A DNA stretch of 64,000 nucleotides from Burkholderiales bacterium RIFCSPLOWO2_02_FULL_57_36 (GTDB lineage: Bacteria; Pseudomonadota; Gammaproteobacteria; Burkholderiales; Burkholderiaceae_D), in contig MESE01000101.1 of the NCBI GenBank assembly GCA_001770855.1, forward strand, positions 1 through 64,000, given 5' to 3'. Each line of letters starts with the position of its first letter. Within the stretch, counting starts at the first letter, position 1. Below are positions 35,574 through 44,353 of the stretch, in pieces. The notes under the pieces are model-generated. The model ran no database searches. It was not told the DNA's origin and saw only the letters and a list, made by a program, of their open reading frames with translations. A program made the position numbers and the translations under genes.

Positions 35574-37453
35574 CGCAATGTCCCATGAATAACGCGGACG
35601 ACGGAACGGCAGTCGAGTTTGCCAACTACGTCGAGGTTTTGCGGCACCGCGCCCGCTGTAATCCAGATCTCCAAATCTACACCTTTCTGGAGCATGGCGA
35701 TGGCGCGGAGCGGACGATCACTTGCGCTGAACTGGACGAACGCGCGCACCGGACCGCCGCCGCGCTGAGCGAACGCGTCAGTCCCGGCGAGCGGGTGCTG
35801 CTTTTGTATCCGCCAGGGATCGACTATATAGTCGGGCTTTTCAGTTGCATGTATGCGGGTGTGATCGCGGTGCCCGCTTATCCGATCGAACCGGCGCAAG
35901 TCGAGCGCACGTTGCCGCGGCTGCTCGGCATCATCAACGATTGTCATGCGAGGGCGATTCTGACCACCGCGGCAGCACGCGAGCAGGCGATGCGCTTTCT
36001 GTCCGGCTCACGCTCAATCGCTCAGTTGCCCTGGATCGCCACTGACGAACTGGGCGACAGTGTTACATCCCGTCCGGTATCGGCGCCGACCCCGGACAAC
36101 ACGCTGCCGGTCTATCTGCAATACACTTCCGGATCGACCGGAGCGCCGAAAGGCGTCATGGTCAGCCACCAGAATTTGCTGCATAACTCGGTGCTGATTA
36201 AAAGCCGCTTCGAGCATAGCGCCGCCAGCCGCGGCGTGATCTGGTTGCCGCCGTATCACGACATGGGCTTGATCGGTGGAATCCTGCAGCCGCTGTATGC
36301 AGGCTTTCCGGTGGTTCTGATGTCGCATATCGATTTTCTCAAGCATCCGTTGCGCTGGCTGCGCACCATCAGCAGGTTTCGGGCGACCACCAGCGGCGGA
36401 CCGAATTTCGCTTACGAGATGCTTGCATCGATGAGAATCACCGATGCCGATTTCGAGAAGCTGGATCTGAGCTCATGGGACGTCGCATTTACCGGCGCCG
36501 AGCCGGTGCGCGCGAAAACCTTGCGCGCCTTCGCGCAACGTTTTGCGCCGTGCGGTTTTCGTTCGGAAGCGTTTTATCCATGCTATGGCTTGGCGGAACA
36601 TACGCTGTTTGTCACCGGTGGCGAGAAATCACGCGCGCCGGTACTGGCGACAATAGGTAGCGGCGCGGACTACACCGCTGCCGATGGAAATGGTGAAGCC
36701 ATGCGGGATGAAACAAAAACCGTGGTCGGCTGCGGCCACACGGCGGACAGCAGCCGTCTGCTGGTGGTCGATCCGCAGACGTGCGAGCCTTGTGCCGATG
36801 GCCAGGTCGGCGAACTCTGGGCACAGGGGCCGAGCGTGGCGATGGGATACTGGGGCAAACGGAGGTTGAGCCAGCAGACGTTCCGCGCACGACTCAAGGG
36901 TTCGACCGGATCATTCCTGAGAACCGGCGATTACGGCTACCGGATCGGCGCCGAATTTTTCATCACCGGACGTCTGAAGGATATGATGGTGATACGCGGA
37001 GCCAATCATTATCCGCAAGATATTGAGGCGACCATTGAGGAGATCGATACCGATATTTTCCGGCCAGGCGGTTGTGCGGTGTTTGCGCTGGAAGCGAGTG
37101 TCGCGCCGCGCGTGGTAGTTGTGCGCGAGGTGCGTGCACGCTACATCAAGCTGATCGCGCAACAGGGCGACGAAGGCGCGTTGATGTCCAGTCCGTCGGC
37201 AGACGAAATTTTTGGCCGCTTACGTCGCGCGGTCAGCCAGCGGCACGGTATCGCCGTTTCCGATATCGTCTTGGCGCCCCCGGCCACGGTGCCGAAAACG
37301 ACCAGCGGGAAAACCCAGCGCCATTTGTGCCGCTCGCTATTCGTCGAAGGATCCTTGCTGACGGTCACGCGATGGAGTGCTGATGAATTGGCCGTCGGCG
37401 GACGCGCGGTGAAGAACGAATCGGTGGAGATCGGGGAATGCTCGCCTGTTTGA
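35570..37453 (+). CDS. Fatty acyl-AMP ligase (FAAL)
   Basis: The 627-residue enzyme has YTSGSTGAPKGVM (185-197), WLPPYHDMGLIGGIL, TSGGPNFAYEM, TGAEPV and YGLAEHTLFVTGG, the signatures of fatty acyl-AMP ligases. It activates a free fatty acid as acyl-AMP and passes it to an ACP, most likely the free ACP at 32347. It is the last gene of the operon. With the fusion enzyme the cluster has two separate activating enzymes. Confidence 0.92.
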   Translation: MTQCPMNNADDGTAVEFANYVEVLRHRARCNPDLQIYTFLEHGDGAERTITCAELDERAHRTAAALSERVSPGERVLLLYPPGIDYIVGLFSCMYAGVIAVPAYPIEPAQVERTLPRLLGIINDCHARAILTTAAAREQAMRFLSGSRSIAQLPWIATDELGDSVTSRPVSAPTPDNTLPVYLQYTSGSTGAPKGVMVSHQNLLHNSVLIKSRFEHSAASRGVIWLPPYHDMGLIGGILQPLYAGFPVVLMSHIDFLKHPLRWLRTISRFRATTSGGPNFAYEMLASMRITDADFEKLDLSSWDVAFTGAEPVRAKTLRAFAQRFAPCGFRSEAFYPCYGLAEHTLFVTGGEKSRAPVLATIGSGADYTAADGNGEAMRDETKTVVGCGHTADSSRLLVVDPQTCEPCADGQVGELWAQGPSVAMGYWGKRRLSQQTFRARLKGSTGSFLRTGDYGYRIGAEFFITGRLKDMMVIRGANHYPQDIEATIEEIDTDIFRPGGCAVFALEASVAPRVVVVREVRARYIKLIAQQGDEGALMSSPSADEIFGRLRRAVSQRHGIAVSDIVLAPPATVPKTTSGKTQRHLCRSLFVEGSLLTVTRWSADELAVGGRAVKNESVEIGECSPV

Positions 37454-37502
37454 TGTGAGTTTACTGCGTTGCGCGAAAGTAAATTCAATACCCCGGAAAG
37501 CG

Positions 37503-38405
37503 TTATTTCCGGATCGGTACCCGGCCGGTTTGAACCAGGTGCGCAGCCCGGTCGCAATGGCCGGGCTGATCGTCGAAAAAAATATGCGGCTTGAATGCTT
37601 CCAGCACCGCCGATTTGGCAACGCCGCCCATGAAGAAGGTTTCATCGATGGCGACATCCCATGCGCGCAACGTGCGAATCACCCGTTCATGCGCGGGCGA
37701 CGAGCGGGCCGTGACCAGCGCGGTGCGAATCGGCGCCGCGCGGCCATCGGCACTCTTGAAATTATTCTGGATGAAGGACAACGCTTTCAACAGCCTGGCG
37801 AACGGGCCTTCCGGTAGCGGTTTCAATGCATTTTCGCGCTCATGGTTTTCAAACGCTTCAATGCCCTGGGTTTGAAATATCCGTTCCGACTCATCGGAAA
37901 AAATCACCGCATCGCCGTCGAATGCGATCCTGATCTGATCCAGTTCTTCAAACGCGTTATCCGGCTTTTGATACAGCAATGCGGATGCGACACCGGAATC
38001 GACCGCCGCCTGCACATCGTCTTCATGCAGGGACAAAAACAGGCTGACATTGAATGCACGCAGGTACGGTGCAAGCGACGCGCCGCCGGATAGCGCGGCG
38101 CGCGTGATGTCCAACCCGTAATGCTTGATCGAATTGAAAATACGCATCGAGGTTTCGGAGGAATTGCGCGACATGATCACGACTTCCACGAAACGCTGGT
38201 TATGGGTCAACACGTTCAGCTTCAGCAATGCGCGCACCAGCGCAAAGCCGGCGCCGAGTTTCAGGATCTCGTTTTCATTGTCGATCTGATGCCGCCGGTA
38301 GGCTTCCAGCCCCTGGTTACGAAATATCGCTTCTTCGACTTCCAGGTCAAACAGCGCACGGGAAGAAATGCCGACGACCAGCAGGTTATTCAGGGAGACA
38401 GGCAT
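37503..38405 (-). CDS. 5'-nucleotidase, cytosolic type I family
   Basis: The 300-residue protein resembles cytosolic 5'-nucleotidase I: VVGISSRALFDLEVEEAIFRNQG, VEVVIMSRNSSETSMRIF, IAFDGDAVIFSDESE, and a C-terminal FFMGGVAKSAVLEAFKPHIFFDDQ. It should hydrolyse nucleoside monophosphates. The start at 38405 begins the conserved N-terminus; a longer frame to 38477 has no support. It is convergent with the lipid-type operon and probably belongs to the core genome. Confidence 0.85.
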   Translation of the reverse strand: MPVSLNNLLVVGISSRALFDLEVEEAIFRNQGLEAYRRHQIDNENEILKLGAGFALVRALLKLNVLTHNQRFVEVVIMSRNSSETSMRIFNSIKHYGLDITRAALSGGASLAPYLRAFNVSLFLSLHEDDVQAAVDSGVASALLYQKPDNAFEELDQIRIAFDGDAVIFSDESERIFQTQGIEAFENHERENALKPLPEGPFARLLKALSFIQNNFKSADGRAAPIRTALVTARSSPAHERVIRTLRAWDVAIDETFFMGGVAKSAVLEAFKPHIFFDDQPGHCDRAAHLVQTGRVPIRK

Positions 38406-38633
38406 AGAGCGGTATTTGTGTGATGGGGCAGGGTGCTGGAAGAGAGGCGATTTAAAATAGCCATCGCCGGGATGCATTAGTTTATCCCATTCTCAACATA
38501 CTGCCCGGATGTGGAATCATCTGATGTTCGCTCGGCGACAATGAGTTCGTGCCATGGCAGACCGGTATCATGAACCGATGTCCGCGTTGATGTTTTTGTT
38601 TAGATCCAACACCATTTTCAACGGAGTCCCGAA

Positions 38634-39335
38634 ATGAATGCATTCGTCATCGATCCACCCACCATACCTGCAGTCGGCGTTGCCGGCAGTAGCCAGCGCT
38701 TCCCGGTCCGGCGCGTGTTCTGCGTCGGCAGAAACTATGCCGCCCACGCGCGCGAAATGGGCAACGACCCATCCCGTGAGCCGCCTTTCTTCTTTACCAA
38801 ACCGGCCGATGCGGTTGTCCCGGCCTCCGGCCAGGTGCCTTACCCGCCGCTGACTTCGGACTTGCACCACGAAGTCGAAATGGTCGTCGCCATCGGCGCC
38901 GGCGGTCGCAACATCAGCGCCGACAAGGCGCTGGACATGGTGTGGGGCTATGGTGTCGGGCTCGACCTGACACGCAGGGATTTGCAGGCGGAAGCGAAAA
39001 AGCTCGGCCGGCCGTGGGACTGGGCCAAAGGCTTCGATGCATCCGCAGTGTGCAGCGACATCACGCCAGTCAAGGTCGCCGGCCATCCGACGGCAAATGC
39101 GATCTGGCTCAAGATCAACGGTGAAATGCGGCAGCAGGGAACGCTGGATGAAATGATCTGGCCAGTTTCCGATGTGATCGCGGCCATTTCCCAATCCGTG
39201 GCGCTGATGCCCGGCGACCTGATTTTTACCGGCACGCCTGCCGGTGTCGGCGCGTTACAGCCCGGCGACCGGGTGACAGCCGGGGTCGACGGGATTGCCG
39301 AAATCGCATTCGAGATCGGTCCACGGCCTGTGTGA
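38634..39335 (+). CDS. Fumarylacetoacetate hydrolase family protein
   Basis: The 233-residue protein is a single FAH catalytic domain. Metal ligands are Glu80 and Glu82 (HHEVEMVVAIG) and Asp111 (GYGVGLDLTRRDLQ). FCVGRNYAAHA and FTGTPAGVG are family marks. Such enzymes hydrolyse or decarboxylate beta-diketo acids, for example acylpyruvates. The exact substrate is uncertain. Confidence 0.9.
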   Translation: MNAFVIDPPTIPAVGVAGSSQRFPVRRVFCVGRNYAAHAREMGNDPSREPPFFFTKPADAVVPASGQVPYPPLTSDLHHEVEMVVAIGAGGRNISADKALDMVWGYGVGLDLTRRDLQAEAKKLGRPWDWAKGFDASAVCSDITPVKVAGHPTANAIWLKINGEMRQQGTLDEMIWPVSDVIAAISQSVALMPGDLIFTGTPAGVGALQPGDRVTAGVDGIAEIAFEIGPRPV

Positions 39336-39524
39336 GAGGTTTTCTGAAGCAGGCTTTCTGACGCGGACGAACACAATAGCGTCCGACAAAATGCATTGCC
39401 CTTTCGCAGCGTATCGCGAGGAGAACCCGATTGTCTGCACAGTATGTGCAGTCCGGGATCTCGCGCGTTACGCACAATGCAGACAGCAAGTATTTCGCTG
39501 GATGCTCAATTAAACCACTGGAAA

Positions 39525-39938
39525 ATGACAATGCAAACCAAACCGATGTTGACGCTGGACGATATAAAGAAAATCGCGGCAGCCGCGGAAGCCGACGCGA
39601 GAACGAACAAATGGGCAGTGACGATTGCAATCGTCGATGATGGCGGCCACCTGCTCTGGCTGCAGCGACTTGACGGCGCCGCACCGATTTCCGCAATGAT
39701 CGCCCCCGCCAAGGCCGTCACTGCTGCGGTCGGCCGCAAGGAGACGAAAATTTTCGAGGAAATGATCAACAATGGCCGGTATGCGTTCATTACTGCACCG
39801 AATGTTGCCGGCATGCTGGAAGGCGGCGTACCGATCATGGTCGATGGTCATTGCATCGGTGCGGTAGGCGTTTCCGGCGTTAAGGCGCCAGAAGATGCGC
39901 AAATTGCAAAAGCAGGGATTGCCGCGATAAGCGCCTAA
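39525..39938 (+). CDS. HbpS/GlcG family protein (DUF336)
   Basis: The 137-residue protein begins near MTMQTKPMLTLDDIKKIAAAAE and holds VTIAIVDDGGHLLWLQRLDGA and GGVPIMVDGHCIGAVGVSGVKAPEDAQIAKAG, the DUF336 signature. Relatives bind heme or cobalamin or sit in glycolate operons. Either 39525 or 39531 could be the start. The upstream frame to 39396 has no support. Role here unknown. Confidence 0.85.
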   Translation: MTMQTKPMLTLDDIKKIAAAAEADARTNKWAVTIAIVDDGGHLLWLQRLDGAAPISAMIAPAKAVTAAVGRKETKIFEEMINNGRYAFITAPNVAGMLEGGVPIMVDGHCIGAVGVSGVKAPEDAQIAKAGIAAISA

Positions 39939-40044
39939 TTCGCAAGAAAGTCTTCCGTCTCACGCAGGCTGGATTTAATGGCGCTACTGTTAAGGCTGAA
40001 TATCAGGCGGCCGAGTTTCCTGCCGAATCATTCGCCGTAAGCCA

Positions 40045-40090
40045 AAAAAACAACAAAGCCCTTGAGTCATCAAGGGCTTTGTTGTTTTTT
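40045..40090. terminator. Perfect 21-bp hairpin, two-way terminator
   Basis: AAAAAACAACAAAGCCCTTG and its complement form a 21-bp perfect stem around a four-base loop (40066-40069). Runs of A and T at both ends allow termination in both directions, for the HbpS-like gene and for the IS remnant on the other strand. Confidence 0.85.
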
Positions 40091-40115
40091 GGATGCTGTA
40101 CTTTTTCCGCCAACG

Positions 40116-40310
40116 TTATTGGTTAGGTAGATCGCCCGGTTTCTGCTGGGTCAATTCATCACATTTCATTTGCGCCCGCTCCATTTCATCAACGAAGACA
40201 TCCACCACCCGAACCGGATTATTGTTGGCAACATAGTCAGCCAGCTGATCAGAGAGCAAGGTGCCTTGCGTCCGATCCCGGCCTTCGATGAAGCGTTTCA
40301 TATAGGTCAT
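40116..40310 (-). pseudogene. IS1182-type transposase remnant
   Basis: The 64-residue frame starts MTYMKRFIEGRDRTQGTLL and continues ADYVANNNPVRVVDVFVDE, the opening of IS1182-family transposases. After about 45 residues the match ends and a short unrelated-looking tail closes the frame. Full transposases of this family have over 400 residues, so this is a deletion remnant. Confidence 0.75.
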
Positions 40311-40712
40311 ACGAATAGATCGTTCTATGCGTATGACTGAAGTCTGTTGAATTCGTTTTACTTCATGCCTGAATTTGTCGGTGTTTTTACACAGCTTCGG
40401 CCAGAAGCGGACTTTGCACTATTTGGCAAGGTTCTTTTGCGCGATTGGTTTTCAAAGCCGATCCAATCCTTATTAAAGCCTTCCATCATCCACAATATAA
40501 CCTGCAAGCGGTCATGTGATTCCGTAAAATGGTGCTGTCAGCGATGTCTAATGCAAAAGGATGAGCTAGTCAGATGGCTGTTGGGCTGGCCAATATTTGC
40601 TTATTCTCACGATCATTGGCTAAATGCCGACTACGGTAAAGCCGACTGACGCGCCAAACTGACTGCCTGACATACAGAGCGACGCAGGATATAACTGTCG
40701 AAAGAACACGAC
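40311..40712. other. Gap without a convincing gene
   Basis: A 100-residue open frame at 40347-40649 is rich in Cys and Trp, lacks a ribosome binding site and matches nothing I know. It is probably decayed insertion-sequence DNA. The promoter of the PAS regulator should lie at its right end. Confidence 0.5.
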
Positions 40713-41417
40713 ATGGAAAAAGAAGGTGGTGCGCTGAAAAGCCGCTACGAGGACCTGATGCTCGATGCGATTTGCGCGGTTGATTCAGACGGTCGCTGTG
40801 TATCCGTAACCGGGGCCTGCGAGAGTATCTTTGGCTATACGCCGGCAGAGATGGTGGGCAAGCGCATGCTTGATCTCGTACATCCCGAAGACCGCGAGAG
40901 AACGCAGCAATCAATAGACAGGGTGATGGGTGGTTACCTCCAGCGCTACTTTGAGAATCGCTATATACGCAAAGACGGGCAGGTGGTTTATATCAGTTGG
41001 TCTGCGTCGTGGTCTGAGGAGCATCAAGTAAGGATAGGCGTGGCACGAGACATCACTCAACGCAAATCCGATGCCGGTGCATTGGTTGCTCGCGAGCTGC
41101 TTTCTGAAGATCCATTGTGCTGGCAGCTGTCCGCATCGCCAAGACGTTTGATCACGCCCGATGGCGTGAGCATCTCGCTGTCCCGACAGGACCACATTGT
41201 TTTGCTGACGCTGATGAGCGGCGGCGAATGCGTTACCCGCAGAACAATCGTCGAAGCCTTGGAGGAAGATTTTCTGGCATATGATCAGCGTCGCCTGGAC
41301 ACGCAAATGCGTCGTTTACGGCATAAGGTCAAAGAGGCTTGCAGTAGCCCGCTGCCGGTCAGCACCTTGCGCAGCATCGGCTACCGCTTTTACGAAGAAA
41401 CCAGAATCCTTCGCTGA
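40713..41417 (+). CDS. PAS domain-winged helix transcription regulator
   Basis: The 234-residue protein has a PAS domain at about residues 10-125 (DAICAVDSDGRCVSVTGAC, GYTPAEMVGKRMLDLVHPEDR, ARDITQRKSD). An OmpR-type winged helix follows at about 145-230 (SLSRQDHIVLLTLMSGGECV, RLDTQMRRLRHKVKEA, LRSIGYRFYEE). There is no receiver or kinase domain, so it is a one-component sensor. No heme or flavin residues can be named with confidence. It stands directly before the secreted-protein/secretin locus and may control it. Confidence 0.85.
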   Translation: MEKEGGALKSRYEDLMLDAICAVDSDGRCVSVTGACESIFGYTPAEMVGKRMLDLVHPEDRERTQQSIDRVMGGYLQRYFENRYIRKDGQVVYISWSASWSEEHQVRIGVARDITQRKSDAGALVARELLSEDPLCWQLSASPRRLITPDGVSISLSRQDHIVLLTLMSGGECVTRRTIVEALEEDFLAYDQRRLDTQMRRLRHKVKEACSSPLPVSTLRSIGYRFYEETRILR

Positions 41418-41695
41418 ACGCGAGCAATTCTCGGCGCCAAGTCATCCGTGATGCACTGTGCAATCGGATGTAGAAGCTCACCCGACTAGCAACATCGACG
41501 TCCATATCGCATCGACTGCAGCGCGTTTGAATGCGCAGCGCAATTACCACTCGAGTGTATCGATTGAGCAGTTTGCTCAGGTTTGCTCATGAAGTTTCCG
41601 TATGGAAATGTTTACACTTGTAGCCTTGACAGTGGAATAAGGTGGCAACCATGATCTTTTCAATAATAGTGGCGCGGTTGTCTCAGATAACCGCA

Positions 41696-43978
41696 ATGAA
41701 CAAACCATTGTTCAAGGCCGGCTTGCTGCTGTTGGCCGCGCTCGCGCTTCCCACGACCGCGCAAGCAAATGCGCCGGAAATCACGCCGTCCCTGAAGAAG
41801 ATGCTGGGCAGCCTACCCATCGCGGAGGTAAAGAATCAGGTGCAAGGCATGATCGGCGCTTTGCAAAAGACAAATTGCGGTGGCAAGCTCACCGGTTGTT
41901 ACATGACCCAGTCCGGCCCTTTGCAGCTGTACTTCTTTACCAGCGGGCAGAGCCAGCAAACATTCCTGCTGGTGGTCGACAAGACAATGCCCATGCCGCA
42001 GCTGCTGGGCGACAAGGTGCAGGCGGCCATGGGGAATACCACCTTGAGCTCACCCATTATTTCAATTTCCACGACGGACTACGCCCTTGATATCATCAAG
42101 ATGCCGCCCAGCCTGCAGAAGGTGATACGCGAGAGCTACTTCAACGTCAACTCCCTGTCCTTCTCCAGCGGTGTGCAACTGACGGCCAGGGCCAATCTGG
42201 CTGGCGCCATGAAATCGGCGATGGAAAGCTTTGGCGCCAAGAGCGATCAACTGACCATACGCGCAGCGGTGGTCTTGCCGATCCCGGCCGATCTGGCCGG
42301 CGGCGCGGGCGCCGGGGCCGGTATGGCCGATGCGGTGAGGCACGGCGACACAATGAAAAAGGCCGGCGCAGATGCCGCCATGCCGGAAGCGTTTCTCGAA
42401 TTCCAATTCGCACCGAATACCAGGCTGGCCATGATTTCGCCGCCGATGGAGCTGACGGACGCCACCTTCTTCATCAACAACGCCCTCACGTTCGGCTACA
42501 AGGGCAATGCGGTCTTCAAAGGCGCGGAAAACAGGAAAATCATCATCCAGTTCCAGACGCCGTGGAATCCGGCGGGCGCACTGGATCTGCTGGACTTTCA
42601 GTTCCGCATGGCCACGCCCGCGGTGTTTACGCTGGAAGATGCCGCCCGCGTCATGTTTGCGATGGCAACCCCTGATCCACGACTGGCAAAATACGGTGGT
42701 GGCTTTATCCGCAATATCGACTCGTACAAGAACGCGCTGCTGAGCGTGACCACGCCGCTGTCGGTGTTTCAGTTAAAGAATCCGAATCCTGCCGAGTATC
42801 GCTTTGGCGACAGCACCAAGCCGTTCCCGAACGACGCCAAGCATTTCAACTACGCGATACTGGGACCATTGGCGGAGGGCGGACCGTACATGCGACAGGC
42901 CGGTGATATAAAAATCCTGGGGCAGAAAATGGGCTGGCTGGATGCATCGGCGGGCGGCAACGGACTGGCCGGCGACGTGGGTGCGGGGGTCACTCTCAAG
43001 CTGGGTCCGCTCGGCAAGGTCGACTTCAAGATGGATGCTGCAATCAAGGTCAACGGGAAACAGCAGGACATCGGCCTCACGGGCAATTTCGCCGGTCAAA
43101 AGATTTCGGTGATCCTGAGCGGCAGCACGATGACGATCGCCATGAATGCCAGTTGCGTGAACCCGTTCGAGATCAAGACCAAGGTGGCGATCCAGGCAGA
43201 CAGCGACATCGCGAAAATATTTGAAGGCCAGGGCGGTGTGAACGTCGACCCGAGCAAGATCTCCGGCTGCATCGGCAAAGAGCTGGAAGCGGCGTACAAG
43301 AAGATTGCGGGCGAGTACAAGAATCTCAGTGGCTACACCGCGAGTGCGGCCAGTGCAGAGCTGAACAAAATCGCCAATGCCGCCGAAGCCGAAGCGCAGA
43401 AAGTCGCCAAGGCGGCGGAGCAGGAGGCGCAGAAGGCGGCTGAGGCATCCCGCAAGGAATACGAGAAGACCAAGAACGCCGCGCGCGACAAGATGAGTCA
43501 GACGTCCAACGATGCCATGCGTGCGTTCAATGATGCGGGTAACGCGCTCAAAGGGATAGGCAAGAAAAAGAAACACAAGAGCAAGCCGGATGCGCGTTTG
43601 GACCGCTCGGTATTCAACTGGGATTATTATTACGACAAGTATCCCGATGTGGTTCGGTCCGGCATGGACCTGGTGACTCACTGGACAACATATGGATTCA
43701 AGGAGGGCCGCCAGGGCAGCATCGAATTCAGCGCCAAGGATTACCTCGCTCGCTACCCCGACCTTCAGAGAAATTTAGGTGACTTCGATGGCGTGCTCTG
43801 GCATTGGGTGAATTATGGGCCTGCAGGAGGGCGCCAGGGCAGCCCCGACTTCAGCGTTCGTGCTTACCTCACACGCTACCCCGATCTTCAGCGGGCGTTC
43901 GGCAGTAATAATTACGACGCGGCCTTCGATCATTGGATGGATCACGGCAAACACGAGGGCCGAAACAGCCGTCCATAG
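41696..43978 (+). CDS. Large exported repeat protein
   Basis: The 760-residue protein has a signal peptide (residues 1-23, MNKPLFKAGLLLLAALALP, cut after TAQA). A unique N-terminal region contains PEITPSLKKMLG. After a long middle part comes an Ala/Glu/Lys-rich coiled coil at about 560-635, a Lys-rich stretch, and three repeats of about 40 residues at 640-760 (YYDKYPDVV, YLARYPDLQR, YLTRYPDLQR, each ending in a W..YG/HG..EGR-like motif). The start at 41696 gives the signal peptide; a GTG at 41642 is possible. No known family covers the first 550 residues. A truncated paralogue and a secretin gene follow, which suggests a surface or secreted role. Confidence 0.8.
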   Translation: MNKPLFKAGLLLLAALALPTTAQANAPEITPSLKKMLGSLPIAEVKNQVQGMIGALQKTNCGGKLTGCYMTQSGPLQLYFFTSGQSQQTFLLVVDKTMPMPQLLGDKVQAAMGNTTLSSPIISISTTDYALDIIKMPPSLQKVIRESYFNVNSLSFSSGVQLTARANLAGAMKSAMESFGAKSDQLTIRAAVVLPIPADLAGGAGAGAGMADAVRHGDTMKKAGADAAMPEAFLEFQFAPNTRLAMISPPMELTDATFFINNALTFGYKGNAVFKGAENRKIIIQFQTPWNPAGALDLLDFQFRMATPAVFTLEDAARVMFAMATPDPRLAKYGGGFIRNIDSYKNALLSVTTPLSVFQLKNPNPAEYRFGDSTKPFPNDAKHFNYAILGPLAEGGPYMRQAGDIKILGQKMGWLDASAGGNGLAGDVGAGVTLKLGPLGKVDFKMDAAIKVNGKQQDIGLTGNFAGQKISVILSGSTMTIAMNASCVNPFEIKTKVAIQADSDIAKIFEGQGGVNVDPSKISGCIGKELEAAYKKIAGEYKNLSGYTASAASAELNKIANAAEAEAQKVAKAAEQEAQKAAEASRKEYEKTKNAARDKMSQTSNDAMRAFNDAGNALKGIGKKKKHKSKPDARLDRSVFNWDYYYDKYPDVVRSGMDLVTHWTTYGFKEGRQGSIEFSAKDYLARYPDLQRNLGDFDGVLWHWVNYGPAGGRQGSPDFSVRAYLTRYPDLQRAFGSNNYDAAFDHWMDHGKHEGRNSRP

Positions 43979-44148
43979 CGGGTGTTGGATAACCCGTTCT
44001 CATTGAGTCGGCACGATTCTGTCTTTAATTAATCGCGCCGACTTCAACATCGGTGGCGCTCCGTCGGTAAGTGACCGTCCTTCTATACACCCATTAGGGA
44101 TCAACATTTATGCCGCACAACTACACCGCCCTCCCGTGGTTGACGACA

Positions 44149-44316
44149 ATGAAACACATCATGCTCAAGACCGGCATCCTGCTGCTCGGCGCACTCGCCC
44201 TCCACACGCCGACCCACGCGCAAGGCGCGCCGGAAATCACGCCGTCCCTGAAGAAAATGCTGGGCGGCCTGCCCATCGCAGGAATCAAGGATGAGGTGCA
44301 AGGCATGATCCCCTGA
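44149..44316 (+). pseudogene. Truncated paralogue of the exported repeat protein
   Basis: The frame has a signal peptide (MLKTGILLLGALALH) and then APEITPSLKKMLGGLPIAG and KDEVQGMI, nearly the same as the start of the protein at 41696. It stops after 55 residues, where the large protein goes on for 700. The DNA match also breaks off at the same point (GTGCAAGGCATGATC). It is the broken 5' end of a duplicated gene. Confidence 0.82.
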
Positions 44317-44353
44317 CCTTAATGACCATTAAACTTGGATTCCATTCTTGCTT

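Noticed and set aside
40347-40649. 100-residue plus-strand frame after the IS1182 remnant
   Set aside because: No ribosome binding site and odd composition; probably decayed IS DNA.
42773-43681. 302-residue minus-strand frame opposite the exported protein
   Set aside because: Antisense of the coiled-coil and repeat region, with biased composition and no start signal.
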